Shown piece by piece: positions 27,333 through 34,785 of a stretch of DNA of 37,059 nt. Both the position numbers and the translations under genes were made by a program. Where the stretch lies: positions 1-37,059 of the forward strand of contig JAUIIP010000004.1 of assembly GCA_030431555.1 (NCBI GenBank), in the 5' to 3' direction. This stretch comes from a bacterium. Its GTDB lineage: Bacteria; Bdellovibrionota_C; UBA2361; SZUA-149; JAGRAN01. Below the pieces are notes generated by a model that saw only the letters and a list, made by a program, of their open reading frames with translations, had not been told where the DNA came from and searched no databases. Each line of letters opens with the position of its first letter. Positions within the stretch are counted from its first letter, which is position 1.

Positions 27333-28178
27333 ATGCCGGAGCTGCCCGAGGTTGAAACTGTCGCCAGGCGCCTGAACGATACGGCAGCCGGTGCTGCGCT
27401 TGAGAAGATAATCGTCCTTGATAAGAAACTCAGTATCCCCGACCGTAAGAATCTTCGAGGAGCTGTGCTGCGTCGTGTCGTGCGCGCCGGCAAAACAGTA
27501 GTTCTCGAGTTAAGCGGCCCTGAGTCCCAGCGCCTGCTGCAGATTCACCTGCGAATGTCAGGGCGGCTGTTCTGGATCGATAAGGCTGAAAACACTATTC
27601 ACACCTTCGACGGCTACGTCAGCAACGTAAAAGGTGTGGGACGCAAGCACTGCCGCGTTCGTTTTCTGTTCGACAGCGGCACGCTGCTGTTTGTCGACCC
27701 GCGTAGATTTGGAACTGTTAAGCTCGTGCGCAGCGCTCAGGAGTTGGATATCCCCGGGCTAGATCCGACGGGTTCGGACTTTACTCTCGCGGTATTTAGA
27801 AAACTACTGGGTGAATCAGCGCAGAAAATAAAGGTATGGCTGCTGCGCCAGGATAGGATTACCGGACTGGGTAATATCTACGCGTCGGAAATTCTATTTG
27901 ATAGCGGGATTGATCCGGAGCGGACGGTCGGAAGTTTGAACAGTGCCGAGATTAAGCGCCTGCACTCTTCAATCCGCAAAATCCTTCGTAATGCGATAAA
28001 GCACTGCGGGACAACCTTTTCCGACTTCCAGTCGAGCGAGGGTTCGCTTGGTGAATACCAAAACTACTTGAAGGTTTACGGAAGAGCGGGGGAGAAGTGT
28101 GCCGACTGCGATGCAAAAATTCTGCGCGTTGTTCAAGCGCAGCGCAGCACTTTTTATTGTCCGCAGTGTCAGGCCTGA
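27333..28178 (+). CDS. mutM: Formamidopyrimidine-DNA glycosylase MutM/Fpg
   Basis: The 281-residue base-excision enzyme removes 8-oxoguanine. It begins MPELPEVETVARRL with catalytic Pro (N-terminal after Met removal) and Glu. The beta-clamp Lys lies in RAGKTVVLEL, and the helix-two-turn-helix has RITGLGNIYASEILFDSGIDPER. The C-terminal zinc finger is CADCDAKILR...TFYCPQC. All key residues are present. Its 3' end overlaps the convergent LSm-like gene by 10 bp. Confidence 0.97.
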   Translation: MPELPEVETVARRLNDTAAGAALEKIIVLDKKLSIPDRKNLRGAVLRRVVRAGKTVVLELSGPESQRLLQIHLRMSGRLFWIDKAENTIHTFDGYVSNVKGVGRKHCRVRFLFDSGTLLFVDPRRFGTVKLVRSAQELDIPGLDPTGSDFTLAVFRKLLGESAQKIKVWLLRQDRITGLGNIYASEILFDSGIDPERTVGSLNSAEIKRLHSSIRKILRNAIKHCGTTFSDFQSSEGSLGEYQNYLKVYGRAGEKCADCDAKILRVVQAQRSTFYCPQCQA

Positions 28179-28393
28179 TTCGGGTTTTGCTCGAAATGAA
28201 GCGGAGTCAGATATTGAATATTGCCGTATCTGATAACTTCCACACCGGACTCAGCGTTTAGCAGGAAGCAGTCAAACGATGCGAAGCGAACATCGCCGGA
28301 AAGTTTCCGACCGTCCATCGTCATAACTTCGATTTTCGAGCCGACGAGGCTTAGTAGTTTTTTGAACCAATTTTGCTCATACACGTCAGTCAT
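28169..28393 (-). CDS. Small LSm/Hfq-like candidate protein
   Basis: The 74-residue protein is not assigned to a known family by me. Residues about 13-57 follow the Sm pattern: a short N-terminal helix (NWFKKLLSLVG), strands SKIEVMTMDGRKLSGDV with G at the beta1-beta2 turn, RFASFDCFLLNAESG resembling 'xxFDxFxxxL' of Sm1, and VEVIRYGNIQYLTP resembling the Sm2 'Y.HAI..I.P' end. This could be an RNA-binding ring protein related to Hfq, or another small beta-barrel. It has AAGGAA before its ATG and follows the zinc-knuckle gene by 11 bp, so the two are probably one operon. Confidence 0.75.
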   Translation of the reverse strand: MTDVYEQNWFKKLLSLVGSKIEVMTMDGRKLSGDVRFASFDCFLLNAESGVEVIRYGNIQYLTPLHFEQNPNQA

Positions 28394-28404
28394 TGCCGGC
28401 TTCC

Positions 28405-28692
28405 TTAATTTTTAAATAGATCGTCAAGCTGTTTAAGCACGTCTTCTTTGCTCGGTTGGGATTCCTTTGCTGCCCCGCCGGTGAAAGAAAAATAATCGCA
28501 GAAATTTGCCCGCTCTTTATCGAGAACTCGCTCAGCCTGAGGCTCGTTGCATTCATTGTAGGCTTTAACATCGTAATGACGGCAGTTCTTGCAGACTCTA
28601 ACGTCAGCTCCACAACGCGGACAAGTCTCAGAACGCGCTACGGGAGCGATGATCTTGTCTAGCGAAGTTCCGCAGTTAAAGCAGTCCGGCAT
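28405..28692 (-). CDS. Small eight-cysteine zinc-ribbon-like protein
   Basis: The 95-residue protein has cysteines in CxxC pairs: CFNC, CPRC, CKNC, then single Cys in ECNEP and FCDYF. That suffices for two zinc sites. The second half has AYNECNEPQAERVLDKERANFCDYF, which I recall as a conserved phrase in uncharacterised proteins of delta-proteobacteria-like bacteria; this is from memory. The acidic tail ends in a short helix (VLKQLDDLFKN). AGGGAG precedes the ATG. It is the first gene of a two-gene operon with the LSm-like protein. Confidence 0.8.
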   Translation of the reverse strand: MPDCFNCGTSLDKIIAPVARSETCPRCGADVRVCKNCRHYDVKAYNECNEPQAERVLDKERANFCDYFSFTGGAAKESQPSKEDVLKQLDDLFKN

Positions 28693-28863
28693 GCTGATCT
28701 CCCTGGTTCGTCCTCTGATAGACTATATCAATAATGCCTCTGCCCGCGAAATAGCGAGTGCGCACAAGGAGGGATTATTCTAAATTCTTAGCTGCACCCT
28801 GGCCTTAGTGCCGGTGTGAAGTTAAAATACTATATCAGTCCCCAGCACCAGGAAGCAGCTTTA

Positions 28864-30102
28864 ATGAGTGCAAACATAAGAGTCCACACATTCGATAACG
28901 GAATTACTTTAGTCGGCGAGCAGCGCCCTCATATGTCGTCAGCGGCGTTTGCAATGCTCGTTGGAATCGGCGCTTCGACTGATCCGGCTTCGCAGATTGG
29001 CTCAGCATCGATTCTCTCGGAAATGTTTAATCGAGGCGCAGGTCCATGGAGCAGTCGTGAATTGAGCGCGGAGTTTGAATCGCTCGGTGCTCAGCGCAAC
29101 CATACCGCGGGGATAGAAGTATCCGTATTTTCCTGCGCGGCACTGGGGACTAACCTTGCTGCTATTTTAGATCGCTACGCAACTGTGTTGCTTTCGCCGA
29201 CGCTCGACAAAACTGAATTAGAGAATGTTCGCCTGCTTGCGCTTCACGAACTCCATTCACTGGAGGACGAGCCTTCAAGCAAAGTCATGGTCAATCTAAC
29301 AGGAGCATTTTACCCCGAGCCTTACGGCAGACCGCAGATGGGTACTGTCGAAGGGGTTAAGTCGGTAACTGCTGAGTCGCTGCGCGATTACTATAAATCC
29401 TGCTTTAAGCCCAATCGCTGTGTGATTGGGGTTGCGGGGGACTTTGACTTTGATGAGGCAGTGAAGGTAATCGGCGATCGCTTTGGTATGTGGAGCGGAG
29501 AAAATCCGCCGCCGCCGCTTGCTCCGCTGCCTACTAAACCATCGGTGCATCATATCCATCGCGAGACGGCGCAGCAGCAGATCGCCCTTGCATACCCCAG
29601 CGCACAAATTGACGATCCCGATTATTATGCGGCGCGCCTGGGAGTCGGTATTCTCTCGGGCGGAATGGCCGGCAGGCTGTTTATCGAAGTGCGAGAGAAG
29701 AGGGGCCTTGTCTATAGCGTTCGTGCATCGCATAGCGCATCAAAAGGCAGGGCTGCAGTGTTTTGTTATGCGGGAACTACTCCGGACAACGGCGAAGAAA
29801 CTCTTTCAGTAATAATGGAGCAGCTGCGAGGTTTGCCCGATGACATCAAGGACGAAGAACTCGCTCGTGCCAAGGCGGATATTAAATCCAGGCTGGTGAT
29901 GCAGTCTGAGTCTTCAATCTCTCGCGCATCACAGCTTGTAAACGATTGGTGGTCGCTTGGCCGCATCCGCGACATCGAAGAAATTAAGAGCAAAATTGAC
30001 GAAGTGCAGCAGGATGATATCCGGAGAGTATGCGAACGCTACCCTGCGAGCGCGGTAACCCTGTCAACTATTGGACCCAAGAGCTTGGAGATACCGAATT
30101 GA
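28864..30102 (+). CDS. M16-family peptidase-like subunit lacking the zinc site
   Basis: The product is about 412 residues with the two-domain M16B fold (FDNGITLVGEQRPHMSSAAFAMLVGIGAS... and FKPNRCVIGVAGDFD). The HxxEH zinc motif is replaced by SASILSEMFNRGAG, so it should not be catalytic. It keeps the C-terminal R/Y substrate motif, FIEVREKRGLVYSVRASH. In mitochondrial-type M16 enzymes such a subunit pairs with a catalytic partner, which is the next gene. The ATG at 28864 has AGGA upstream and starts just before the conserved domain; the 28816 start adds 16 unrelated residues. Confidence 0.9.
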   Translation: MSANIRVHTFDNGITLVGEQRPHMSSAAFAMLVGIGASTDPASQIGSASILSEMFNRGAGPWSSRELSAEFESLGAQRNHTAGIEVSVFSCAALGTNLAAILDRYATVLLSPTLDKTELENVRLLALHELHSLEDEPSSKVMVNLTGAFYPEPYGRPQMGTVEGVKSVTAESLRDYYKSCFKPNRCVIGVAGDFDFDEAVKVIGDRFGMWSGENPPPPLAPLPTKPSVHHIHRETAQQQIALAYPSAQIDDPDYYAARLGVGILSGGMAGRLFIEVREKRGLVYSVRASHSASKGRAAVFCYAGTTPDNGEETLSVIMEQLRGLPDDIKDEELARAKADIKSRLVMQSESSISRASQLVNDWWSLGRIRDIEEIKSKIDEVQQDDIRRVCERYPASAVTLSTIGPKSLEIPN

Positions 30103-31310
30103 GTTTTCATCAGAAAAAGCTTGAGAACGGCCTAACTGTCGTCGGAGAGCATCACGAATCGTCTCAGTGCGCTGCGATTGGCTTCTTCGTGAAAACTGGT
30201 TCGCGCGATGAGCCTCAAGAGATAGCAGGTGTTTCGCATTTCCTTGAGCACATGATGTTTAAGGGAACAGAAAAACGCTCAGCGTTGGATGTCACTTATC
30301 AGTTGGCGGCAATCGGCGCACAGTCCAATGCTTACACTAATGAAGAAAACACAGTCTATTATGTATACGTATTGCCGGAATATTTCGACAAAGCGTTTGA
30401 GATTCTCAGTGACATGCTGCGTCCGGCGCTCGACGAATCAGAGTTCAATACCGAGAAGAAAGTTATTCTCGAAGAAATTGCGCTGTACGAAGATCGTCCG
30501 ACTTTTAAGCTTTATGAAGCAGCGATGAGAGAATATTTCCATCAACATCCCTCGGGAAACTCCGTGCTGGGTACGACCGAAACCGTCGGTGGAATCAGCC
30601 CGAAGCAGATGCGTGACTATTTTGATGCGCGCTACTGCCCGGATAACATAACGCTCGCAGTTAGCGGCAAGTTCGACTGGGACAGGGTAGTCGAACTGGC
30701 CGAGATCCACTGCGGACATTGGGATAAGCGAGATGCCAAGCGTGAGTGCGCTCCCTACAAACCGACTCCAAGTGAAAAGGTGCTCAAGAAAGAAGACCTC
30801 AAAATGTCTCATTTGTGTTTTGTAAGCGAAGGCCCATCGGCCGGCGACGAAATGCGTTACGCCTCGTATGTTTTGGCCTGCATCCTGGGTGACTCAACGG
30901 GCTCGCGTGCTTACTGGGAGATTGTCGATAAAGGGCTTGCCGAAGCTGCCGCAGTCGAGTCCGAAGATATGGACGGCGTCGGGCTCGTTTACTCTTATGT
31001 TAGTGCTCGGCCGGAAGAGCTGGATGCGGTAGGCGAAATACTGCGCGGAATTATGCTGAGCCCTCGAGAATTCTCCGAGGATGATCTCGAGCGTGCCAAG
31101 ACGAAAATAACTACGCGCCTGGTGCTGCAGGGGGAAAGTTCGATGCGCCGCTTGATGGCTGTTGGACTCGATTGGACCTACCGGCAGCAGTACCATTCGA
31201 TTGAGGACGAATTGAAGAAGCTTCAATCGGTCAGTAGGAAAGATATTGACTCATTGCTTGAGCACTATAGCTACGAACCGGTGACTAAAGTTACGATGGT
31301 TCCGGCTTGA
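30099..31310 (+). CDS. M16-family zinc metallopeptidase, catalytic subunit
   Basis: The product is about 403 residues and has the inverted zinc motif HFLEHMMFKG and the downstream Glu region ENTVYYVYVLPEYFDKAFEI...EKKVILEEIALYEDRP. The second domain lacks the clear R/Y motif found in the preceding gene, so the pair has complementary halves of the active site. The TTG start at 30099 overlaps the upstream TGA (TTGA) and has GGAG 8 nt before it, indicating coupled translation. Cleavage targets are unknown; no secretion signal is seen. Confidence 0.92.
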   Translation: MSFHQKKLENGLTVVGEHHESSQCAAIGFFVKTGSRDEPQEIAGVSHFLEHMMFKGTEKRSALDVTYQLAAIGAQSNAYTNEENTVYYVYVLPEYFDKAFEILSDMLRPALDESEFNTEKKVILEEIALYEDRPTFKLYEAAMREYFHQHPSGNSVLGTTETVGGISPKQMRDYFDARYCPDNITLAVSGKFDWDRVVELAEIHCGHWDKRDAKRECAPYKPTPSEKVLKKEDLKMSHLCFVSEGPSAGDEMRYASYVLACILGDSTGSRAYWEIVDKGLAEAAAVESEDMDGVGLVYSYVSARPEELDAVGEILRGIMLSPREFSEDDLERAKTKITTRLVLQGESSMRRLMAVGLDWTYRQQYHSIEDELKKLQSVSRKDIDSLLEHYSYEPVTKVTMVPA

Positions 31311-31337
31311 TAGAGGTCCGGTTACCGGCCTTCGCCG

Positions 31338-31634
31338 TTAGCTTCTAATTAGTTTGTAAATGTGAGCTGCGAGTTTGTCTGCTGATGCGCTTAGAGGAGA
31401 ATCCGGGGCATTTGCTAGGTCAATGATTGCTTGGCATTCGCGCAGGCTTGCGAAGGCGATTCTGTAGAACCTTTTCTTGTCATTTTTAGAAAACCTTCCG
31501 GCACCTTCCGCTAGATTCAGCGGAATGCTTGAAGCTGCTCTGTCTAGTTGGTTCTTCAAGTGAGCAGGTAGTGGTTGCGCAGCTGCGAGGCGGTAAAACT
31601 CAACGGCTAAGTGATATGTTCTAAAATTTCTCAT
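31338..31634 (-). CDS. Four-helix-bundle protein (S23 / 23S rRNA intervening-sequence family), copy 1
   Basis: The 98-residue protein opens MRNFRTYHLAVEFYRLAA and contains NQLDRAASSIPLNLAEGAGRFSKNDKKRFYRIAFASLRECQAIIDLA, the signature of the four-helix-bundle family encoded in 23S rRNA intervening sequences and related to DGR protein Avd. Function of free copies is unknown. The ATG at 31634 is chosen because the longer frame reads through the inverted repeat. A GGAG inside the repeat arm lies 10 nt upstream. Immediately after the stop the coding strand shows GCTAACGGC, a trace of the heptamer found after copy 2. Confidence 0.88.
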   Translation of the reverse strand: MRNFRTYHLAVEFYRLAAAQPLPAHLKNQLDRAASSIPLNLAEGAGRFSKNDKKRFYRIAFASLRECQAIIDLANAPDSPLSASADKLAAHIYKLIRS

Positions 31635-31643
31635 GTCAGCAAG

Positions 31644-31720
31644 GCTCCGTAGTTTGTTCAGAAAAAATTGGCTTACACCCTCGGTCGACAAGCCAATTTT
31701 TTCTGAACAAACTACGGAGC
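31644..31720. repeat. Perfect 31-bp inverted repeat between the divergent four-helix genes
   Basis: Arms at 31644-31674 and 31690-31720 are exact reverse complements over 31 bases, separated by a 15-nt loop (31675-31689). The outer end of each arm carries GGAG, the probable Shine-Dalgarno for the gene on that side, so the stem would hide it in any RNA containing both arms. The repeat nearly fills the 91-bp space between the two start codons. No direct duplication flanks it. Confidence 0.97.
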
Positions 31721-31725
31721 ATCCG

Positions 31726-32028
31726 ATGAAGAACTTCAAAACATTTGATTTAGCCGTTGAGTTTTACCGCCTCGCAAGCTGCCTCAAACTTCCCAGTCAT
31801 GCCCAGAACCAGTTGACGCGAGCCTCGCACTCAATCGCCTTGAATCTGGCAGAGGGCCGAGGAAAGCGAACTACAAAGGATCAAAAGCGATTCTTCCACA
31901 TAGCATTCGGAAGCTTGAGAGAATGTCAGGCAATACTCTCCATCGAGCAAATGCAGGACACAGAGGAATGGAGAAAGCTCGACCAACTCGCCGGCTGCCT
32001 CTATCGCCTAATCGAGCGAGCCCGGTGA
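31726..32028 (+). CDS. Four-helix-bundle protein (S23 / 23S rRNA intervening-sequence family), copy 2
   Basis: The 100-residue protein opens MKNFKTFDLAVEFYRLAS and contains NQLTRASHSIALNLAEGRGKRTTKDQKRFFHIAFGSLRECQAIL. It is clearly a paralogue of copy 1 on the opposite strand, with the same LAVEFYRLA, LNLAEG and SLRECQAI blocks. The ATG at 31726 has GGAG (31716-31719) 6 nt upstream, in the right arm of the inverted repeat. Its stop lies inside a hairpin loop, and the heptamer array begins 47 bp later. Confidence 0.9.
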   Translation: MKNFKTFDLAVEFYRLASCLKLPSHAQNQLTRASHSIALNLAEGRGKRTTKDQKRFFHIAFGSLRECQAILSIEQMQDTEEWRKLDQLAGCLYRLIERAR

Positions 32029-32035
32029 CGGGCTC
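32018..32035 (+). terminator. GC-rich hairpin over the stop codon of four-helix copy 2
   Basis: GAGCCCG (32018-32024) and CGGGCTC (32029-32035) form a perfect 7-bp stem with a GTGA tetraloop, a GNRA type. The TGA stop overlaps the loop and stem. It is followed by CGTTTCC, a weak T-run, so termination is possible but not strong. A protective 3' hairpin is the alternative. Confidence 0.5.
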
Positions 32036-32075
32036 CGTTTCCACTTGACTGATTGGAGTTGGCAGGAGATTCGTC

Positions 32076-32194
32076 GGCTAACGGCTAACGGCTAACGGCT
32101 AACGGCTAACGGCTAACGGCTAACGGCTAACGGCTAACGGCTAACGGCTAACGGCTAACGGCTAACGGCTAACGGCTAACGGCTAACGGCTAAC
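32076..32194 (+). repeat. Tandem heptamer array, 17 perfect copies of GGCTAAC
   Basis: GGCTAAC repeats without a mismatch from 32076 to 32194, 17 units and 119 bp. It is bounded by TCGTC on the left and AGTAAT on the right, and ends 11 bp before the xthA stop. The unit is not a multiple of three, so it is open in no fixed frame and is non-coding here. There are no spacers. Arrays like this expand and contract by slippage, so copy number is likely variable between strains. Confidence 0.99.
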
Positions 32195-32205
32195 AGTAAT
32201 CTAAA

Positions 32206-32994
32206 CTATAAATCCAATTCCAATGTTATTGGGCAGTGATCAGAACCGCTAATGTTGGCGAGAATCTGAGCATCTTTAATTCTTGGAATAAGTTTCTTTC
32301 CTACGAAGAAGTAATCAATTCGCCAGCCGAGATTTTTCTTTCTGGAGCCGGCTCTAAACGACCACCAAGTATACGCTTTAGGCACATCACCGTGGACATG
32401 GCGAAATGCATCGGTAAAACCGGCAGCAGTGAATTTATCCATCCACTCGCGCTCTTGCGGCAAGAATCCGGACAGTTCACGTTTCGTCGCGGTCTCAGGA
32501 TGATGAATATCGATTTCTTTGTGACAGATATTAAAATCCCCACAAATAACGAGCCGTTCACGATCAGCTTTCTTAATTCGCTTAAGATGTGCCAAGAAAC
32601 GATCTAGAAATCGGTATTTAAAGCTTTGGCGCGGTTCACCGCTCGTTCCTGATGGAATATAGATATTGAAAAGTTTAAACGGACCGTGGTCTGAGATTAG
32701 GAAACGTCCCTCAGAATCAAATTCCGCGGCTCGAATTCCGCATGTCGTCTTCTGAGGCACAAATTTGCAGGACCGCGAAACGAAATTAGCAACTCCGGAA
32801 TATCCTCTTTTGTCGGCACAGCTATAAAGTGGGGAATGTCCTTCGATCTCCGGAGCGACCTTCTCAAGCTGGTCTTTGCCGATTTTCGTTTCTTGAACAG
32901 CGAAAATGTCCGGCTTCTGGTCAGCCACGATATCGGCAAAGCCTTTGTTCATCACCGAGCGCAGGCCGTTTACATTCCAACACATTAATTTCAC
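32206..32994 (-). CDS. xthA: Exodeoxyribonuclease III / AP endonuclease
   Basis: The product is about 262 residues, EEP-fold, cutting 5' to abasic sites and degrading 3' ends. Motifs: MKLMCWNVNGLRSV (Asn), IFAVQETKIG (catalytic Glu metal ligand), LVICGDFNICHKEIDIHHP (Asp/Asn), WRIDYFFVG, and the C-terminal SGSDHCPITLEL with catalytic Asp-His. The GTG at 32994 with AGAGG upstream gives the family-standard start; the longer frame from 33027 adds 11 residues. It forms a base-excision theme with mutM but is not in its operon. Confidence 0.95.
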   Translation of the reverse strand: MKLMCWNVNGLRSVMNKGFADIVADQKPDIFAVQETKIGKDQLEKVAPEIEGHSPLYSCADKRGYSGVANFVSRSCKFVPQKTTCGIRAAEFDSEGRFLISDHGPFKLFNIYIPSGTSGEPRQSFKYRFLDRFLAHLKRIKKADRERLVICGDFNICHKEIDIHHPETATKRELSGFLPQEREWMDKFTAAGFTDAFRHVHGDVPKAYTWWSFRAGSRKKNLGWRIDYFFVGKKLIPRIKDAQILANISGSDHCPITLELDL

Positions 32995-33078
32995 TGGATA
33001 ATAGCCTCTTAAGCTAACAGCTTGCATTTATCTCTAAAATAGTAAAGAATGGCTCGTCTTTACCGGAGAACTTAGCAT

Positions 33079-33429
33079 ATGCGCTCGTATTCAAAGAAGC
33101 TGATCCTAATTGCCGCACTTGTGGCGCTTCTTTCCGCTGCTCCCGTCTGCGCAGACTCTTCTAGTCCTAGTCTGACCGAAAGTGCTGTGAGCTTTGACTG
33201 GGAAGACGATAGTCTTGATGCCTCGTCGCTGGGAACTGATGTTGGGATCATAGTTAAAAGCGGAATCGGCGAAGAACAGCACGGAGCCCTGGCTCCTTCT
33301 GAAATTGAAGGCGCTTCGGCAGTTGATCCACATCACTTGCCGAATATCTCGGCTGAAATTAGCGCGCCCGATCCTGTGAACGCCGAGTCAGAAAAAGGTG
33401 CACCGAGCGTCGGCACGGGCATTTGGTAA
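33079..33429 (+). CDS. Small secreted protein of unknown function
   Basis: The 116-residue protein has a clear signal peptide: basic MRSYSKK, hydrophobic LILIAALVALLSA, cleavage near VCA/DSSS. The mature ~90 residues are acidic, Ser/Glu/Ala-rich and probably disordered, with no cysteine and no motif I recognise. GGAG lies 10 nt before the ATG, supporting it as a real gene. It is divergent from xthA and convergent with the next gene, 15 bp between stops. Confidence 0.6.
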   Translation: MRSYSKKLILIAALVALLSAAPVCADSSSPSLTESAVSFDWEDDSLDASSLGTDVGIIVKSGIGEEQHGALAPSEIEGASAVDPHHLPNISAEISAPDPVNAESEKGAPSVGTGIW

Positions 33430-33444
33430 AAGAGCCGGGAAAGG

Positions 33445-34785
33445 TCAAAGTCCGGCGTCGCGAATAAGATCACCTGTCTGGATTGTACCTGTTTGAGTGT
33501 TGTCATCGACAATAATCGTAAATGAGTGTGACTTGGCTGAGGTCACGCTGCCGCGGGCGCGCACTGCATCTATGTTCTGAGCAGGAATGCGAAAAAAGAT
33601 TTCCAGTTTTCTGCCGACTCGGGGCACGGGAGCGTTAACCGGAGCAGCTACGACTTTCCCGTTGCGGTTGGCTCGAACAACTGTCCAGAGTGCCTCCTCC
33701 GAATCGGCCAAAGTATTACCGGGAAAATTCGCGGCAAGTCCCAGTGGGGCCTGGCCGGCGGGGCGCTGTTTGGAGTCGAGTGCAATCAGTTTGGCCCAGT
33801 CGCTTCGCGCGAAAGCGCCGTAGTTGTCGGTAGTTCGACCGTCAAGCGGGATATGCCCAAGCGAGAGCACATTTGGCTCCGAATCGGCTTTGGCAAACGT
33901 GAGCAGGAAAATCTCTACAGCGAAGCGCAGCGGCGAATGTACTCGCTTAACTTGTTCGATTGAGGACGGCTGGTATAGGTCCGTAAACGAAGGGGCCAGC
34001 TGTCCGGTTGTGTTCTCTACGACCGAGTAGGGGAGAAAGAACTTCCCGGACTTCGTTAAAAAATCTTTATCTTGAGCGCTGGTCAATTGCTCGCTTTGCA
34101 GGCGATAAAGACGAGCCATCGAAGGAAGTCCAATCGGCCATGCTTCATCGGGACGTTCCTTCCAGGAATTGGCAACGAGGAATGCAGCTAGTGTCCAGTC
34201 GTAGACTGTAGCATAGCCGCGAATGCTCACCTCGGCGCTCACTTTCAAGCCTTCTTGCCCCGCCGGATGCTTTACGTCGTATTCCACCCAACCGCGTTCA
34301 AGAGTTACCGAAGGCGGGTAGAACAGCAAGGTTGGTGCAAGTCCCACCGGAAGCAGGAACAAAACTGCCAAACCAACCAACGCGGCGCCTAATGTGGTCC
34401 CACTGTAGTTCGGCCGCATTGACGGGTCTTCTTCTCCGAGCCAGGCTGAAACTCGGCGAAGAACCAGCGCACCGATAAATACGCCGCAGCTTGCTAAAGG
34501 ACCAATCAATAGCACCCGAACTTCGCGGGTCATAACAGAAGCGTAGTAGCACATCCCGATGCCGAATAGCGCAAACAACACCGCGAAGCGCAAATAGGAG
34601 CGCTTCGCTGCACGATCCAACAACAAAAGGATGCAAAGGACTGAAAACAGAAGAACAAGCGGCCAGGCATAGTCGTGCTGCACGGAAGCCGCCCAATAAG
34701 TTCCGACGTACAGCATTGCAGCAAGCGCGCTGTGGGCTACGGCGATGCTTGTGAACATCAAATTAATTGCTGAAACTTGTCTCAT
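33445..34785 (-). CDS. Unknown integral membrane protein with five N-terminal spans and a large C-terminal domain
   Basis: The 446-residue protein is not recognised. About five hydrophobic helices occupy residues 1-165, including YAWPLVLLFSVLCILLLLD and LGAALVGLAVLFLLPVGLAPTLLF. Then a ~280-residue soluble part follows with beta-rich stretches (VEYDVKHPAGQEGLKVSAEVSIRGYATVYDW...) and an ending of strand-like repeats (GSVTSAKSHSFTIIVDDNTQTGTIQTGDLI). The ATG at 34785 begins MRQVSAINLMF; the longer frame to 34881 overlaps the previous gene heavily. It overlaps the PASTA gene by 23 bp, so a joint envelope role is possible. Confidence 0.7.
   Translation of the reverse strand: MRQVSAINLMFTSIAVAHSALAAMLYVGTYWAASVQHDYAWPLVLLFSVLCILLLLDRAAKRSYLRFAVLFALFGIGMCYYASVMTREVRVLLIGPLASCGVFIGALVLRRVSAWLGEEDPSMRPNYSGTTLGAALVGLAVLFLLPVGLAPTLLFYPPSVTLERGWVEYDVKHPAGQEGLKVSAEVSIRGYATVYDWTLAAFLVANSWKERPDEAWPIGLPSMARLYRLQSEQLTSAQDKDFLTKSGKFFLPYSVVENTTGQLAPSFTDLYQPSSIEQVKRVHSPLRFAVEIFLLTFAKADSEPNVLSLGHIPLDGRTTDNYGAFARSDWAKLIALDSKQRPAGQAPLGLAANFPGNTLADSEEALWTVVRANRNGKVVAAPVNAPVPRVGRKLEIFFRIPAQNIDAVRARGSVTSAKSHSFTIIVDDNTQTGTIQTGDLIRDAGL

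Noticed and set aside
31311-31337. CCGGTTACCGG palindrome after the M16 genes as a terminator
   Set aside because: The stem is only four pairs around a three-base loop with no T-run on either side.
31633-31726. Longer open frames for both four-helix genes running through the inverted repeat
   Set aside because: The two extended N-termini would be encoded by the same palindrome on opposite strands and have no family similarity; internal ATGs with GGAG fit the family start.
31338-32028. A 23S rRNA intervening sequence in place
   Set aside because: No 23S rRNA sequence flanks the genes; the neighbours are a peptidase and xthA.
31338-32028. Diversity-generating retroelement (the family is related to Avd)
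   Set aside because: No reverse transcriptase, template or variable repeat is present in the window.
32076-32194. CRISPR-like array
   Set aside because: The units are 7 bp with no spacers and no cas genes are near; it is a simple tandem repeat.
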